Source of the DNA: a virus
Length of the DNA stretch: 32,455 bases
Virus record (IMG/VR): IMGVR_UViG_3300013137_002628
Location: 1-32,455 of that record
Direction: 5' to 3' (one strand)
Shown here: in pieces, positions 15,010-22,185 of the stretch
Position numbering within the stretch: the stretch's first letter is position 1
Layout: each line of letters opens with the position of its first letter
Translations under genes and position numbers: made by a program
The notes under the pieces: generated by a model
What the model saw: only the letters and a program-made list of their open reading frames with translations
Told to the model about the DNA's origin: nothing
The model's database searches: none

Positions 15010-15287
15010 ATTATTTCGAACCGGCGTTTTTGGTTTTATATAGATGGAAGGTCGATTTTCCAGAATCGCTTTCATAGGATCCCGCGGAAGAGACAATTAA
15101 ATATGAAGGCTCCTTTGTAAGAAGTAAGACCAACTTCAGTAATTCCTCAATTGGTTGGCCTTACCCCTGGAAGGGTACCCCAATAAAATCTTCTTGTAGT
15201 AAATGCTTTCGCGGGCAATGTAAGTCAAGAATTTGTTGGTCTTACTTCTTACAAAGGAGCCTTTTTATTGTCTCAAAACTACAAATT
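15010..15287 (+). other. Structured non-coding region between the HD and initiator genes
   Basis: No gene is seen. The stretch is packed with complementary segments: CGATT/AATCG (15053-15057/15064-15068); CCCGCGGAAG with CTTTCGCGGG (15081-15090/15206-15215, one G-U); GTAAGACCAAC with GTTGGCCTTAC (15124-15134/15154-15164, one mismatch); TACCC/GGGTA (15162-15166/15173-15177); GTAAG/CTTAC (15220-15224/15241-15245); and the 29-bp perfect inverted repeat listed separately. The long repeat and the 15081/15206 stem cross each other, so they form a pseudoknot or are alternatives. This suggests a regulatory RNA, leader switch or replication element. No member of a known RNA family is recognised. Confidence 0.65.
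15090..15274. repeat. Long inverted repeat, 29 bp perfect inside a 40-45 nt imperfect stem
   Basis: Positions 15106-15134 are the exact reverse complement of 15235-15263. Outside them GAGACAAT (15090-15097) pairs with ATTGTCTC (15267-15274), separated by short unpaired or poorly paired bases. The loop of the long stem is 100 nt. There is no T-run and no open frame between the arms. It ends 14 nt before the ribosome binding site of the initiator gene, so folding would affect that mRNA's leader. Confidence 0.9.
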
Positions 15288-15309
15288 GGAGGAGGGAAAG
15301 AAGATAGCA

Positions 15310-16866
15310 ATGGATAATGAAAAACTATCAAATTACATTGGTGGTGGGTTTTGGCAATGTCACAAAGACTGGGTAAAAGTATTAGGAATTGAGAAAACAT
15401 TATGGATAACTCATCTCTTTGACTGGCGCCGATATCTTGTAAATTACAAAAAAATAGAAGAAAATGGCTTCTTCTATCTTTCTCAAAATAGAATTTTCGA
15501 AGAGACAATGATCAATGAAAAAAAACAAACTATCTATATAGATTTTTTTAAAGAAATTGGAGTCTTAGAAGTAAAGCGGCAAGGTATACCTTGCAAGAAC
15601 TTTTATAGGGTAAATGCAGAAAAACTAATAGAATTTGTAGAGAACCAGTTAGGAGAAAATCGGGGATCAAGTTCTGCAAAATTTCCGGAACTGGATCAGC
15701 AAATTAGGCGCAGCATATTAAATAATAATTTAAGTAATAATAATTCTAATAAAATTTCTCTTTTATTATCTAAAGATAATAAAGAAATTTTATTAGACCA
15801 GATTCCGGAGGAATCTGGTGAAGTCAATGTACCTGCTCCACAAAAGGTAGGAACTTCTACCTCTTCAGATATCAATTCAGATATCAATACCGACATCCAA
15901 TCAGATATCAATATCAGTCAAGCATCCAATACCAGACACCCTGTTAGAATCGCACAAGATATTAAAAAAGAAAAACTCCTATCCCAAGAGCCTCCGGCTC
16001 CTAAGATCCTGCGCATTTCTTCAGATATTGAAAGTATCATTGAATACTGGGCAGAAATGAAATTACACCCTACCCGTACAAATACCAAATCCTACATAGC
16101 AAATATTCAGAAGATTAGAAAACTGCTGAATGGAACCCTACTGAACAAGAAATTCACACCAGATGATATAAAAGCCTCTATCCGAAATTTCTCCATTGCC
16201 GCTTTCGATGAAGAATATGAGCCATCCAATCCAATTTACAAAAAACAACTCCAAAAAACTTCTATTGGAGATTTTATTCTATCGGAATTTACAAAAGGTG
16301 AGAAATACTTATTCAAAAAATATATGGATCCTCCTCAACTATCAAAGCGATTACTTAATGATCCAATGCCATATTACACTGAAAATCTAAAAGATCTTTA
16401 CCGGAAAGAAATTCTTGGCAATGCTTATATTGATAAATGGTCTACTCAGCAAGAAAACACATTTCGTTATTCCTCTCAAAAAATAAAGCAATTTGAAGAG
16501 AATAATTATGGAAAATTCATAAATCGACCGGGACAACCAGAATGGGCAGAATTGTTAATGAGCGCTATTTTGAAAGATTGTAGTGATACAAGTAAAATCA
16601 ATCTCGGATGGCTGGCATCCGATGATACATTCAATAGAAGATTACCCGCCTACTTGAATTCCCAAGGGTATTTCGTATTTAATCACGATAGCGGCGGCGG
16701 CTGTGTAGAGCAGGCCAGGATCTTTTCTGAACAAGCAAAAAAAAGAGAAGAGGAAAAAGAGAAGAGGCTTGAAGGGGATCAATGGGGGTATGGGCCAGAT
16801 TATGAAGAAGATGATAATGTTACTATTGATAATGGAGGGGATGTTAGATTAGATCTTTACGACTAA
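15310..16866 (+). CDS. Putative replication initiator / helicase-loader protein
   Basis: 518 aa from ATG 15310, behind GGAGGAGGG; an in-frame TTG at 15268 lies inside the hairpin arm and is unlikely. Residues 1-110 look like the winged-helix N-terminal domain of phage replisome organisers (FWQCHKDWVKVLGIEKTLWI, FFYLSQNRIFEETMINEKKQ, then GVLEVKRQG). A low-complexity linker of N/S/D (about 130-230) contains SDIN repeats. A second helical domain spans about 240-345, and the C-terminus is acidic with E/K-rich helices. It precedes the DnaB-type helicase, as lambda O precedes P. No ATPase motif is seen, so an origin-binding or loader role is inferred from fold and position. Confidence 0.6.
   Translation: MDNEKLSNYIGGGFWQCHKDWVKVLGIEKTLWITHLFDWRRYLVNYKKIEENGFFYLSQNRIFEETMINEKKQTIYIDFFKEIGVLEVKRQGIPCKNFYRVNAEKLIEFVENQLGENRGSSSAKFPELDQQIRRSILNNNLSNNNSNKISLLLSKDNKEILLDQIPEESGEVNVPAPQKVGTSTSSDINSDINTDIQSDINISQASNTRHPVRIAQDIKKEKLLSQEPPAPKILRISSDIESIIEYWAEMKLHPTRTNTKSYIANIQKIRKLLNGTLLNKKFTPDDIKASIRNFSIAAFDEEYEPSNPIYKKQLQKTSIGDFILSEFTKGEKYLFKKYMDPPQLSKRLLNDPMPYYTENLKDLYRKEILGNAYIDKWSTQQENTFRYSSQKIKQFEENNYGKFINRPGQPEWAELLMSAILKDCSDTSKINLGWLASDDTFNRRLPAYLNSQGYFVFNHDSGGGCVEQARIFSEQAKKREEEKEKRLEGDQWGYGPDYEEDDNVTIDNGGDVRLDLYD
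15748..15794. repeat. AT-rich imperfect palindrome in the initiator gene
   Basis: The left arm 15748-15771 and right arm 15774-15794 are complementary over 21 bp, with a 3-nt bulge and a 2-nt centre. Almost all bases are A or T, and the surrounding 15715-15800 is also A/T-rich. Easy melting or cruciform extrusion next to iteron-like repeats is what a lambda-type origin looks like. Confidence 0.7.
15865..15912 (+). repeat. Four 12-bp tandem iteron-like repeats (candidate origin)
   Basis: TCAGATATCAAT occurs at 15865, 15877 and 15901; a degenerate copy, ACCGACATCCAA, fills 15889-15900 in the same 12-bp phase. Each unit has the GATATC palindrome (changed to GACATC in the degenerate copy) and encodes one SDIN or TDIQ unit of the linker. 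Placement within the likely initiator gene beside an A/T-rich palindrome parallels the lambda ori within gene O. It could instead be a simple protein-level repeat. Confidence 0.65.
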
Positions 16867-16878
16867 GAAAAATTTTCA

Positions 16879-16904
16879 AAATTTTGTTTAAAAACGGTTA
16901 TAAT
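16879..16904 (+). promoter_or_regulatory. TTATAAT-class promoter, copy 2 (DnaB-type helicase)
   Basis: AAATTT at 16879-16884, then TTTAAAAACGG and TTATAAT with -10 at 16899-16904, followed by AATTTTGAAAGAGG, which supplies the ribosome binding site. The expected start point is about 14 nt before the ATG. It lies in the 58-nt gap after the initiator gene. Confidence 0.7.
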
Positions 16905-16924
16905 AATTTTGAAAGAGGAAATTT

Positions 16925-18484
16925 ATGCTGCGTCGTATTCAAGTTGACAATACTATTGAAGATAAAATCATTACCGCTCTTATTACCTCTACCCAATATT
17001 GTAGAGAAATTCAACCAATCTTTGATAAAAAACTTCTGTCTAATGATTATGTCAAAATTGTAGCAGAATGGACCTTGAGCTATTATAATCAATATAAAAC
17101 TGCTCCTGGCAACAAGATTCAAGATATTTATGATATTGAATCGGGAAAATTAAGGCCTGAAACCGCTGAAATTATATCGAAGTTCCTGGAAAAAATATCC
17201 TCTGAATATGCAATTGATGATTCTTTCAACTATCAATTCTACCTCGATAAAACATTTACATATTTCAAAAAACAAGCATTAAAAAACATGACAGAAAGAG
17301 TTTCGACTTTTCTGGAACTGGATCAAATAGAAGAAGCCGAAAGAGAGATTGATAGCAGAAAGAAGATCCTACTTCAGACCTCTGGTTGGATGTCAGTATT
17401 GACTGAAGAATCGGTGAATCAATTTTTTGTTGATGAAAAAGATAAAACCCATGAATTATTTCGATTGAATGGCGCTGTCGGCAATCTAATCGGTACTTTG
17501 GAAAGAAACTGGCTAATATCCATCTTTGCACCAGCCAAAAGAGGGAAAACATTCTGGCTACAAGAAATTGCGATTCAAGCAATGATGAATAATTTGAAAG
17601 TAGTTTTTATTTCGCTTGAAATGGGTGCTCATCGAGTAAAGAAAAGAATGTACCGTCGACTTTCTGCAATGGGAGATGAATCGAAAAACTATATATTCCC
17701 TTGCTTTGATTGTATGAAAAATCAAGATGGATCTTGCACTAAATCAATAAGAACCAATTCGGAGAGATTATTGAACAATAAAGGCTTAAAACCTCTTTTT
17801 TCAGAATTGATATCATACCGGCCTTGTTCAGTTTGTCGTAGTAAAAATGAAGATTATGCAATAGCAACATGGTTTGAAATGTTTCATGCAAATAAAATGA
17901 ATACAGTATGGGGCAAGAAAAAATTAGTTGCAATCGGTAAAATGTCCCGCAATAATCTAAAATTAAAATCTTACCCGGCATTTTCTGTGAGCTTAACTGG
18001 CCTAAAGCATGATTTAGAAATGCTCGAATACTCCGATGATTTTATTCCTGATGTTATTGTTATCGACTATGCTGATATTCTTGCCCCTGAAGATAACAGG
18101 TCTACAGGGAGAGAGAAAATTGATGAAACCTGGAAATCATTGAAGAATCTTGCTGATTCGAAACATTGTCTGGTTGTCACGGCTTCTCAAACTAACCGGG
18201 GATCGTTCGATAAGAAGAATGTAGTTGCGACAGATGCCGCAGAAGATATTCGTAAAATTGCTCATATTGATCTTGGCATTGCACTAAATCAGTTGCCAGA
18301 GGAAAAGAGAGCAAGCACGATGAGAGTATCGTTAATTGCAGATAGAGATGGAGAATTTGATCAGTTTAAATCGGCAATTGTGCTGCAACAGCTATCCCTT
18401 GGTCAAGCGAATCTGGATAGTGAAATTATAATAGAAAAAGAAAAGGAGGGAAATGAGAATGGAAACGGGAAAAATATTAGCTAA
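16925..18484 (+). CDS. DnaB-family replicative helicase with zinc-finger-like insertion
   Basis: 519 aa. An N-terminal helical domain (1-155) precedes a RecA-like ATPase with Walker A FAPAKRGKT (201-209), SLEMG (230-234), Walker B VIVIDYADI (D381) and a downstream VVTASQTNRG (H3-like). This is the DnaB/phage-helicase core that unwinds DNA ahead of the fork and partners with the primase at 13538. Between the SLEM motif and Walker B there is an insertion of roughly 60-90 residues with CFDC (C260, C263), C271 and CSVC (C301, C304), a four-cysteine zinc site not found in standard DnaB. The C-terminal tail is E/N/K-rich. The end overlaps queD. Confidence 0.88.
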   Translation: MLRRIQVDNTIEDKIITALITSTQYCREIQPIFDKKLLSNDYVKIVAEWTLSYYNQYKTAPGNKIQDIYDIESGKLRPETAEIISKFLEKISSEYAIDDSFNYQFYLDKTFTYFKKQALKNMTERVSTFLELDQIEEAEREIDSRKKILLQTSGWMSVLTEESVNQFFVDEKDKTHELFRLNGAVGNLIGTLERNWLISIFAPAKRGKTFWLQEIAIQAMMNNLKVVFISLEMGAHRVKKRMYRRLSAMGDESKNYIFPCFDCMKNQDGSCTKSIRTNSERLLNNKGLKPLFSELISYRPCSVCRSKNEDYAIATWFEMFHANKMNTVWGKKKLVAIGKMSRNNLKLKSYPAFSVSLTGLKHDLEMLEYSDDFIPDVIVIDYADILAPEDNRSTGREKIDETWKSLKNLADSKHCLVVTASQTNRGSFDKKNVVATDAAEDIRKIAHIDLGIALNQLPEEKRASTMRVSLIADRDGEFDQFKSAIVLQQLSLGQANLDSEIIIEKEKEGNENGNGKNIS

Positions 18485-18839
18485 AAAGAAATTTGAGTTC
18501 CAGGCTGGGCATTATTTACCAAATCATCAGGGAGCCTGCCATCGTCAACATGGACATTCATATCAACTTGAAATTATTATAAAAGGGCCTGTTAGAACAA
18601 AGGGACCGGAGAAAGGAATGATTGTGGATTTCTCCAATCTCAAGCAAATAATTCAAAAAGCTATTCTTGATAAAGTTGATCATCATATGTTGAATGATAT
18701 CTGGGAAAATCCCACCGCGGAAGAGATGGTAGGGTCAATTGCTACGATATTAAAAAAAGAATTACCACGTAATATTGTTTTGGAACAGGTAGAGCTCTAT
18801 GAAACATCCTCTTCATCTGCTATTTGGAGGAATAAATAA
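18459..18839 (+). CDS. queD: 6-carboxytetrahydropterin synthase, QueD
   Basis: 126 aa from ATG 18459 (9 nt after GGAGG; an ATG at 18453 is only 3 nt away from it, so either is possible). It turns dihydroneopterin triphosphate into 6-carboxytetrahydropterin on the way to preQ0. Zinc histidines are visible in QAGHYLP and HRQHGHS, the catalytic cysteine in GACHRQ, the DHHMLND segment, and the C-terminal catalytic E in VELYET. Length is typical. It overlaps the helicase 3' end and the queE start (TAATG), giving a tight queD-queE pair. Confidence 0.93.
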   Translation: METGKILAKKKFEFQAGHYLPNHQGACHRQHGHSYQLEIIIKGPVRTKGPEKGMIVDFSNLKQIIQKAILDKVDHHMLNDIWENPTAEEMVGSIATILKKELPRNIVLEQVELYETSSSSAIWRNK

Positions 18840-19489
18840 TGCGAATTTATGAAATTTTCTCATCAATCAATGGTGAAGTAAACAATTGCTACCAAGGATC
18901 TTTGTGTACTTTTGTCAGAACAGCGGGATGCAATTGTCGATGCGTTGCGTGTGACACAGCAAAAACGCAAGATCCGAAGGCAGGGATTGAAATGCAAATA
19001 AAACCAATTGTAGATAAGGTCATAACTCTTGGATGCAAAAACGTGACTATTACTGGTGGGGAGCCAATGTTGCAGCCAGATTTACAAGATCTTATCTTCT
19101 CTCTTGGCCAAAAGGAATGCAATATCTCAATTGAAACAAATGGATCTTTTCTCATCGAGAAAAATCCAAGGGTGAATTGTTGGATTGTAGATTGGAAAAC
19201 TCCCTCATCGGGTATGAGTCATATGATGAAACTGGAAAATTTCAAGAATCTATATTTTGATGATATTATAAAATTTGTTATCAAAGACAGAAAAGATTTT
19301 GATGAATCGCTAAAAGTTTGCCAAGATTTAAAAAAAATTAATCAATTTTTACCAAAATTCGCATTTTCTCCCTGTTTTGGAGAGATTAATCCAAAAGTAT
19401 TAGTCGAATGGATGTCGGCCGAGCCTTTTCTAAAAAAGCAAGGGGCAGTTTTTTCTTATCAGATTCACAAATTGATCAATGTTGCATAA
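18839..19489 (+). CDS. queE: 7-carboxy-7-deazaguanine synthase, QueE
   Basis: 216 aa radical SAM enzyme that contracts 6-carboxytetrahydropterin to 7-carboxy-7-deazaguanine. The 4Fe-4S cysteines are C31, C35 and C38 in CNCRCVAC, the usual CxxxCxxC; FVRTAGC and TITGGEP are the family's next landmarks. Length and order are as in bacterial QueE. The start overlaps the queD stop by one base and a TTATAAT promoter begins just after its stop. Confidence 0.94.
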   Translation: MRIYEIFSSINGEVNNCYQGSLCTFVRTAGCNCRCVACDTAKTQDPKAGIEMQIKPIVDKVITLGCKNVTITGGEPMLQPDLQDLIFSLGQKECNISIETNGSFLIEKNPRVNCWIVDWKTPSSGMSHMMKLENFKNLYFDDIIKFVIKDRKDFDESLKVCQDLKKINQFLPKFAFSPCFGEINPKVLVEWMSAEPFLKKQGAVFSYQIHKLINVA

Positions 19490-19501
19490 AATATTTTCAT
19501 G

Positions 19502-19526
19502 GAATTTCTCTAAAACAAGTTATAAT
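19502..19526 (+). promoter_or_regulatory. TTATAAT-class promoter, copy 3 (start of the queC module)
   Basis: GAATTT at 19502-19507 (the AAATTT position), then CTCTAAAACAAG and TTATAAT (-10 at 19521-19526), followed by AAAATTGAAAGG. This copy is the closest to the consensus and shares a long downstream block with the copies at 26742 and 30232. The -10 lies 12 nt downstream of the queE stop. Confidence 0.75.
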
Positions 19527-19544
19527 AAAATTGAAAGGAATAAC

Positions 19545-20012
19545 ATGATTTTAAAAATAAATGACTTTTCAATGGATTATGAACAATCAAAGAATAATGT
19601 TATTATGGATATTTTTACATTTCTGCTTGTTCACGCTCAGTATCAATCCCTGGAAACTCTGAAAGAAAATTTGTTATCTTCTTGTGAATTTCTAATAGAA
19701 GGGATTTCAAATGAAATTGATTTTATCAATATGAAAAATAAGACCCGAAGGTCTTATTATTTGCTGCAGAGAAGAAGAATTTCTAAATTTCAAAAACTCA
19801 TTGATAATTTTGAAACAAAAAATCAAATAATCCGGGCCATGTATGATATGTTCATGACAATTGAAAGCATGCCATTATTGCCCGGATTTGGAATGACAAA
19901 TAAATTTGGAGATTGGATCGGACAAAATCCGGAAAGAAGACTTCTACGCGATACGCCCGATGCTTTCTTTACTAAAGGAGGTATTTATGATAATTGCCAG
20001 AATACAAATTGA
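19545..20012 (+). CDS. Hypothetical protein, 155 aa
   Basis: ATG 19545 is chosen because AAAGG and the promoter lie just upstream; a longer in-frame TTG frame would span the promoter. The protein is largely helical (FTFLLVHAQYQSLETLKENLL, then KLIDNFETKNQIIRAMYDMFMTIE). A 9-bp stem with a CGAA loop (19737-19758) lies in the coding region. No motif is recognised. It is the first gene of the module that leads into the two QueC-like proteins and its stop overlaps the next gene by 26 nt. Confidence 0.7.
   Translation: MILKINDFSMDYEQSKNNVIMDIFTFLLVHAQYQSLETLKENLLSSCEFLIEGISNEIDFINMKNKTRRSYYLLQRRRISKFQKLIDNFETKNQIIRAMYDMFMTIESMPLLPGFGMTNKFGDWIGQNPERRLLRDTPDAFFTKGGIYDNCQNTN
19737..19758 (+). other. 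Intragenic perfect hairpin
   Basis: AATAAGACC and GGTCTTATT are perfectly complementary around a CGAA loop, followed by A/T-rich sequence. It is in the coding region of the 155-aa protein, so it may be an mRNA stability or pausing element, or chance. It is not GC-rich enough to be a convincing terminator. Confidence 0.5.
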
Positions 20013-20529
20013 AGAAGCAATTAAGAGGATGAATTTAATTGAATATACAAATGAAAATGGGAAATCTTTTCCAATTTTAAAAAATAAAATTCAGTATAAT
20101 CCCAAAGCTGGGAAAGATGTACTGATCGAATTATTTATGAATGCTTGTGAAGAAATTCCTGAAGGGGCCAACGGAATGCCTTCTCCTCAAGAAGCCGTAT
20201 TACCAGATGAAATTGTACTTCTATATAATGCTTTGGTGGATGGAGAGGGCGTAGTAGTTACCAAGGAAACGGTTTTATCAACATCAACAAATAAGAATAT
20301 CTTTGGCCACAGAATTAAATCACAATCGGCAAAAATCGACGAGTTATTAATAACCGGCGCTACTCTTACTTATGAAGAAATTGTCAATAAAACCGGTTGT
20401 CAGTATGCAAGACTTTCTCCGTATATTAAATATCTGGAAACTGATAAAGGCGCAGTATTTTTAAAAACCAGAACTGGAGATAAGAAAAGTATTATACAAA
20501 TAAAACTTGAAAGCTGGCCAGGGAAATGA
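19987..20529 (+). CDS. Hypothetical protein, 180 aa
   Basis: ATG 19987 follows AAAGGAGG at good spacing and overlaps the previous gene by 26 nt. The first part (IEEAIKRMNLIEYTN) is helical; the C-terminal half has TLTYEEIVNKTGCQYARLSPYIKYLE, which reads as a helix-turn-helix of the winged type found in DNA-binding proteins. The family is unknown. It is co-transcribed with the HAD-like and QueC-like genes, so an operon regulator or a DNA-modification accessory is possible. Confidence 0.7.
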   Translation: MIIARIQIEEAIKRMNLIEYTNENGKSFPILKNKIQYNPKAGKDVLIELFMNACEEIPEGANGMPSPQEAVLPDEIVLLYNALVDGEGVVVTKETVLSTSTNKNIFGHRIKSQSAKIDELLITGATLTYEEIVNKTGCQYARLSPYIKYLETDKGAVFLKTRTGDKKSIIQIKLESWPGK

Positions 20530-20780
20530 AAATATACGCAATTGATTTTGATGCAACGGCTAAATTATTCCCAGAAAAAGTTAACTTTCTCTATGAAAAT
20601 AAAAATAATTTTATTATCATTCACACTGCCCGTAGTTCTGCAATTCGCGACCTGACGGAAAAGGAACTAAAAACCATAGGAATCAAGTATCATGCCTTGG
20701 TAATGGATAAAATCAGGGCAGATGTTTTTATTGATGACCGCAATGAAGGAGGATTAAAATGGCCAGAAGACGTATTCTGA
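20526..20780 (+). CDS. Short HAD-like phosphatase-fold protein
   Basis: 84 aa; ATG overlaps the previous stop by 4 nt. HAD motif I is seen as AIDFDAT (D-x-D), motif II as IHTARSS (T/S), a lysine in VMDKIRAD and motif IV as FIDDRN. The motifs are all in the right order but compressed; a typical HAD phosphatase has 150 or more residues and a cap. Such mini-HAD proteins occur in many phages beside nucleotide or DNA genes. Substrate unknown. Confidence 0.7.
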   Translation: MKIYAIDFDATAKLFPEKVNFLYENKNNFIIIHTARSSAIRDLTEKELKTIGIKYHALVMDKIRADVFIDDRNEGGLKWPEDVF

Positions 20781-21466
20781 TGTTTAGTGCGGGTCTTGAT
20801 TCATATGCAATCAAGAAGCTTTATCATTTTAAAGACGAGGAATGTTTATTCTTAATAACGGGAACAGAAGACAATAAGCAAGAATTAGAGCTTATTATGG
20901 AACTTTTCCCGGCAATAAATTTATACTCTTTGCCAATAGTCAATTTTGAACTTGAGAATAAAATCATTCCATTTCGAAATCATTTGATGGCTTTAATTGC
21001 CGCTCAGTATGGAAATGAAATTTGGTTTGGTTTTACTGCTGGGGATACCACGAAAGATAAAGACTATGTTTTCAAAGCTCAGATAGAAGACATACTAAAC
21101 TACTTTTCTATAGATGAAGAAAAAGTAGTCTATAAAGCACCATATTCAATCTCAATGCCATTTAAAGAGATGACCAAGACACAGATTGTAAAACGCTTTC
21201 TTGATGATTTTTCGTCAGACCTTTTGTTTTCGGAAACAAGAAGTTGTTATTCTGGAAATTCAATTATGGAATGCGGGGTTTGCAGAAGTTGTTTGAGAAA
21301 ATTTGTTGCCGTATCTTTAAATGAGATTCCAGATAGCAACCTGCATTTCCAAAATGATCCGGTACCAAAACTGAAAGAATTCTATTATGAATGCTTATCA
21401 AAAAACAGAAAAAATGAAATAAAGGAGGTAGAAGCATGTTGCAAAAAGTATGGGGTTACCATTTAA
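20759..21466 (+). CDS. Divergent QueC-like PP-loop protein, copy 1
   Basis: 235 aa. The ATP PP-loop is MFSAGLDSYAI. The QueC zinc motif C-x8-C-x2-C-x2-C is exact (CYSGNSIMECGVCRSC). Canonical QueC features are weak: the YGQ motif is absent and the RN of the GRN segment is seen as IPFRNHLMALIAA. QueC converts 7-carboxy-7-deazaguanine to preQ0 using ATP and ammonia. With a second, more canonical copy at 22170, this copy may act at another step, for instance on the nitrile or on another acid substrate. GGAGG lies before the ATG, and the end overlaps the SpeD-like fusion gene. Confidence 0.75.
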   Translation: MARRRILMFSAGLDSYAIKKLYHFKDEECLFLITGTEDNKQELELIMELFPAINLYSLPIVNFELENKIIPFRNHLMALIAAQYGNEIWFGFTAGDTTKDKDYVFKAQIEDILNYFSIDEEKVVYKAPYSISMPFKEMTKTQIVKRFLDDFSSDLLFSETRSCYSGNSIMECGVCRSCLRKFVAVSLNEIPDSNLHFQNDPVPKLKEFYYECLSKNRKNEIKEVEACCKKYGVTI

Positions 21467-22185
21467 TACTCAATTTGAAAAAGTGTAATGATAATGTAAC
21501 AAGGAAAGAGAACATCTATGATTTTGTAAAAGACCTGGTGCCGAGTATTGGAATGGTAGCTTATGGGCAACCAATTATTGAACACTTTGCTGAGCAGGTT
21601 CCAGAGGCCGCCGGATATTCTCTGGTTCAGCTAATTGAAACCTCGGCTATAACGGGTCATTTCTCTGATTTAACTTGTGATGCATATATTGACATCTTTT
21701 CTTGCAAAAAGTTTGATAAGGAGCTTGCTATCGGCAAAATTCGCGAACATTTTGCCCCTTCTTTAATCCAGGAATTGTTTTTAGAAAGAGATGCTGCGAT
21801 TATCCCCGTTCAAATGACTGTAATTCCCGATAAGAGAGAAATTCAAACAGGAACCTGTAATGGCTGTGGAATATGTTGTCACAGCGATGCAATTATTGTC
21901 AAGGAAGAAGGGATTTCTCATTTTTTAGATCTACATGGAATGGATTATCCAGAAGGAGTAGAACAGTTGCTTCCGGTTATGTTAAAAAAACTCGATAAAA
22001 ATACAATTCAATTCACACTGTTTGAAAGATGCAAAAACGCAAAAAATGAAGATTCAAAAACAATATGTGGAGATTACAAAAATCGACCTGAAAAATGCCG
22101 CAAATTTCCAAGCAGCAGTTTTCAGATAAGGCAAATCCCTCAATGTTCATATAAGTTCAAGGAGGAGAAATGGGTAGAGCCATAA
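21436..22185 (+). CDS. SpeD-like / YkgJ-like two-domain fusion
   Basis: 249 aa. Residues 1-125 read as the AdoMet-decarboxylase fold: WGYHLILNLKKC, then GYSLVQLIETSAITGHF (60-76) where the self-processing serine of SpeD would lie (T69/S70), and AYIDIFSCKKFD. Residues 138-249 read as the YkgJ-type metal domain: CNGCGICC (C141, C144, C147, C148), then C199, C211, C221 and C237. True SpeD makes decarboxylated SAM for polyamines. Here it sits inside the deazaguanine genes between two QueC-like proteins, so a pyruvoyl-dependent decarboxylase acting on a deazaguanine is possible (inference). AAAGGAGG lies 7 nt before the ATG, which overlaps the preceding gene. Confidence 0.7.
   Translation: MLQKVWGYHLILNLKKCNDNVTRKENIYDFVKDLVPSIGMVAYGQPIIEHFAEQVPEAAGYSLVQLIETSAITGHFSDLTCDAYIDIFSCKKFDKELAIGKIREHFAPSLIQELFLERDAAIIPVQMTVIPDKREIQTGTCNGCGICCHSDAIIVKEEGISHFLDLHGMDYPEGVEQLLPVMLKKLDKNTIQFTLFERCKNAKNEDSKTICGDYKNRPEKCRKFPSSSFQIRQIPQCSYKFKEEKWVEP

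Noticed and set aside
15090-15274. Insertion sequence or transposon
   Set aside because: Inverted arms are present but there is no transposase frame and no clear target-site duplication; kept as a structured region.
15268-15309. TTG start extending the initiator protein by 14 residues
   Set aside because: The TTG lies inside the hairpin arm and has no ribosome binding site at proper spacing; ATG 15310 lies behind GGAGGAGGG.
15865-15912. CRISPR array
   Set aside because: Units are 12 bp and contiguous, with no spacers, and lie in frame in a coding region.
18421-18440. TATAAT-like sequence upstream of queD as a seventh class promoter
   Set aside because: It lacks the AAATTT and TAAARCARG parts and is inside the helicase coding sequence.
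19479-19544. N-terminal extension of the 155-aa protein upstream of 19545
   Set aside because: It would run through the TTATAAT promoter and overlaps the queE end; the ribosome binding site points to ATG 19545.
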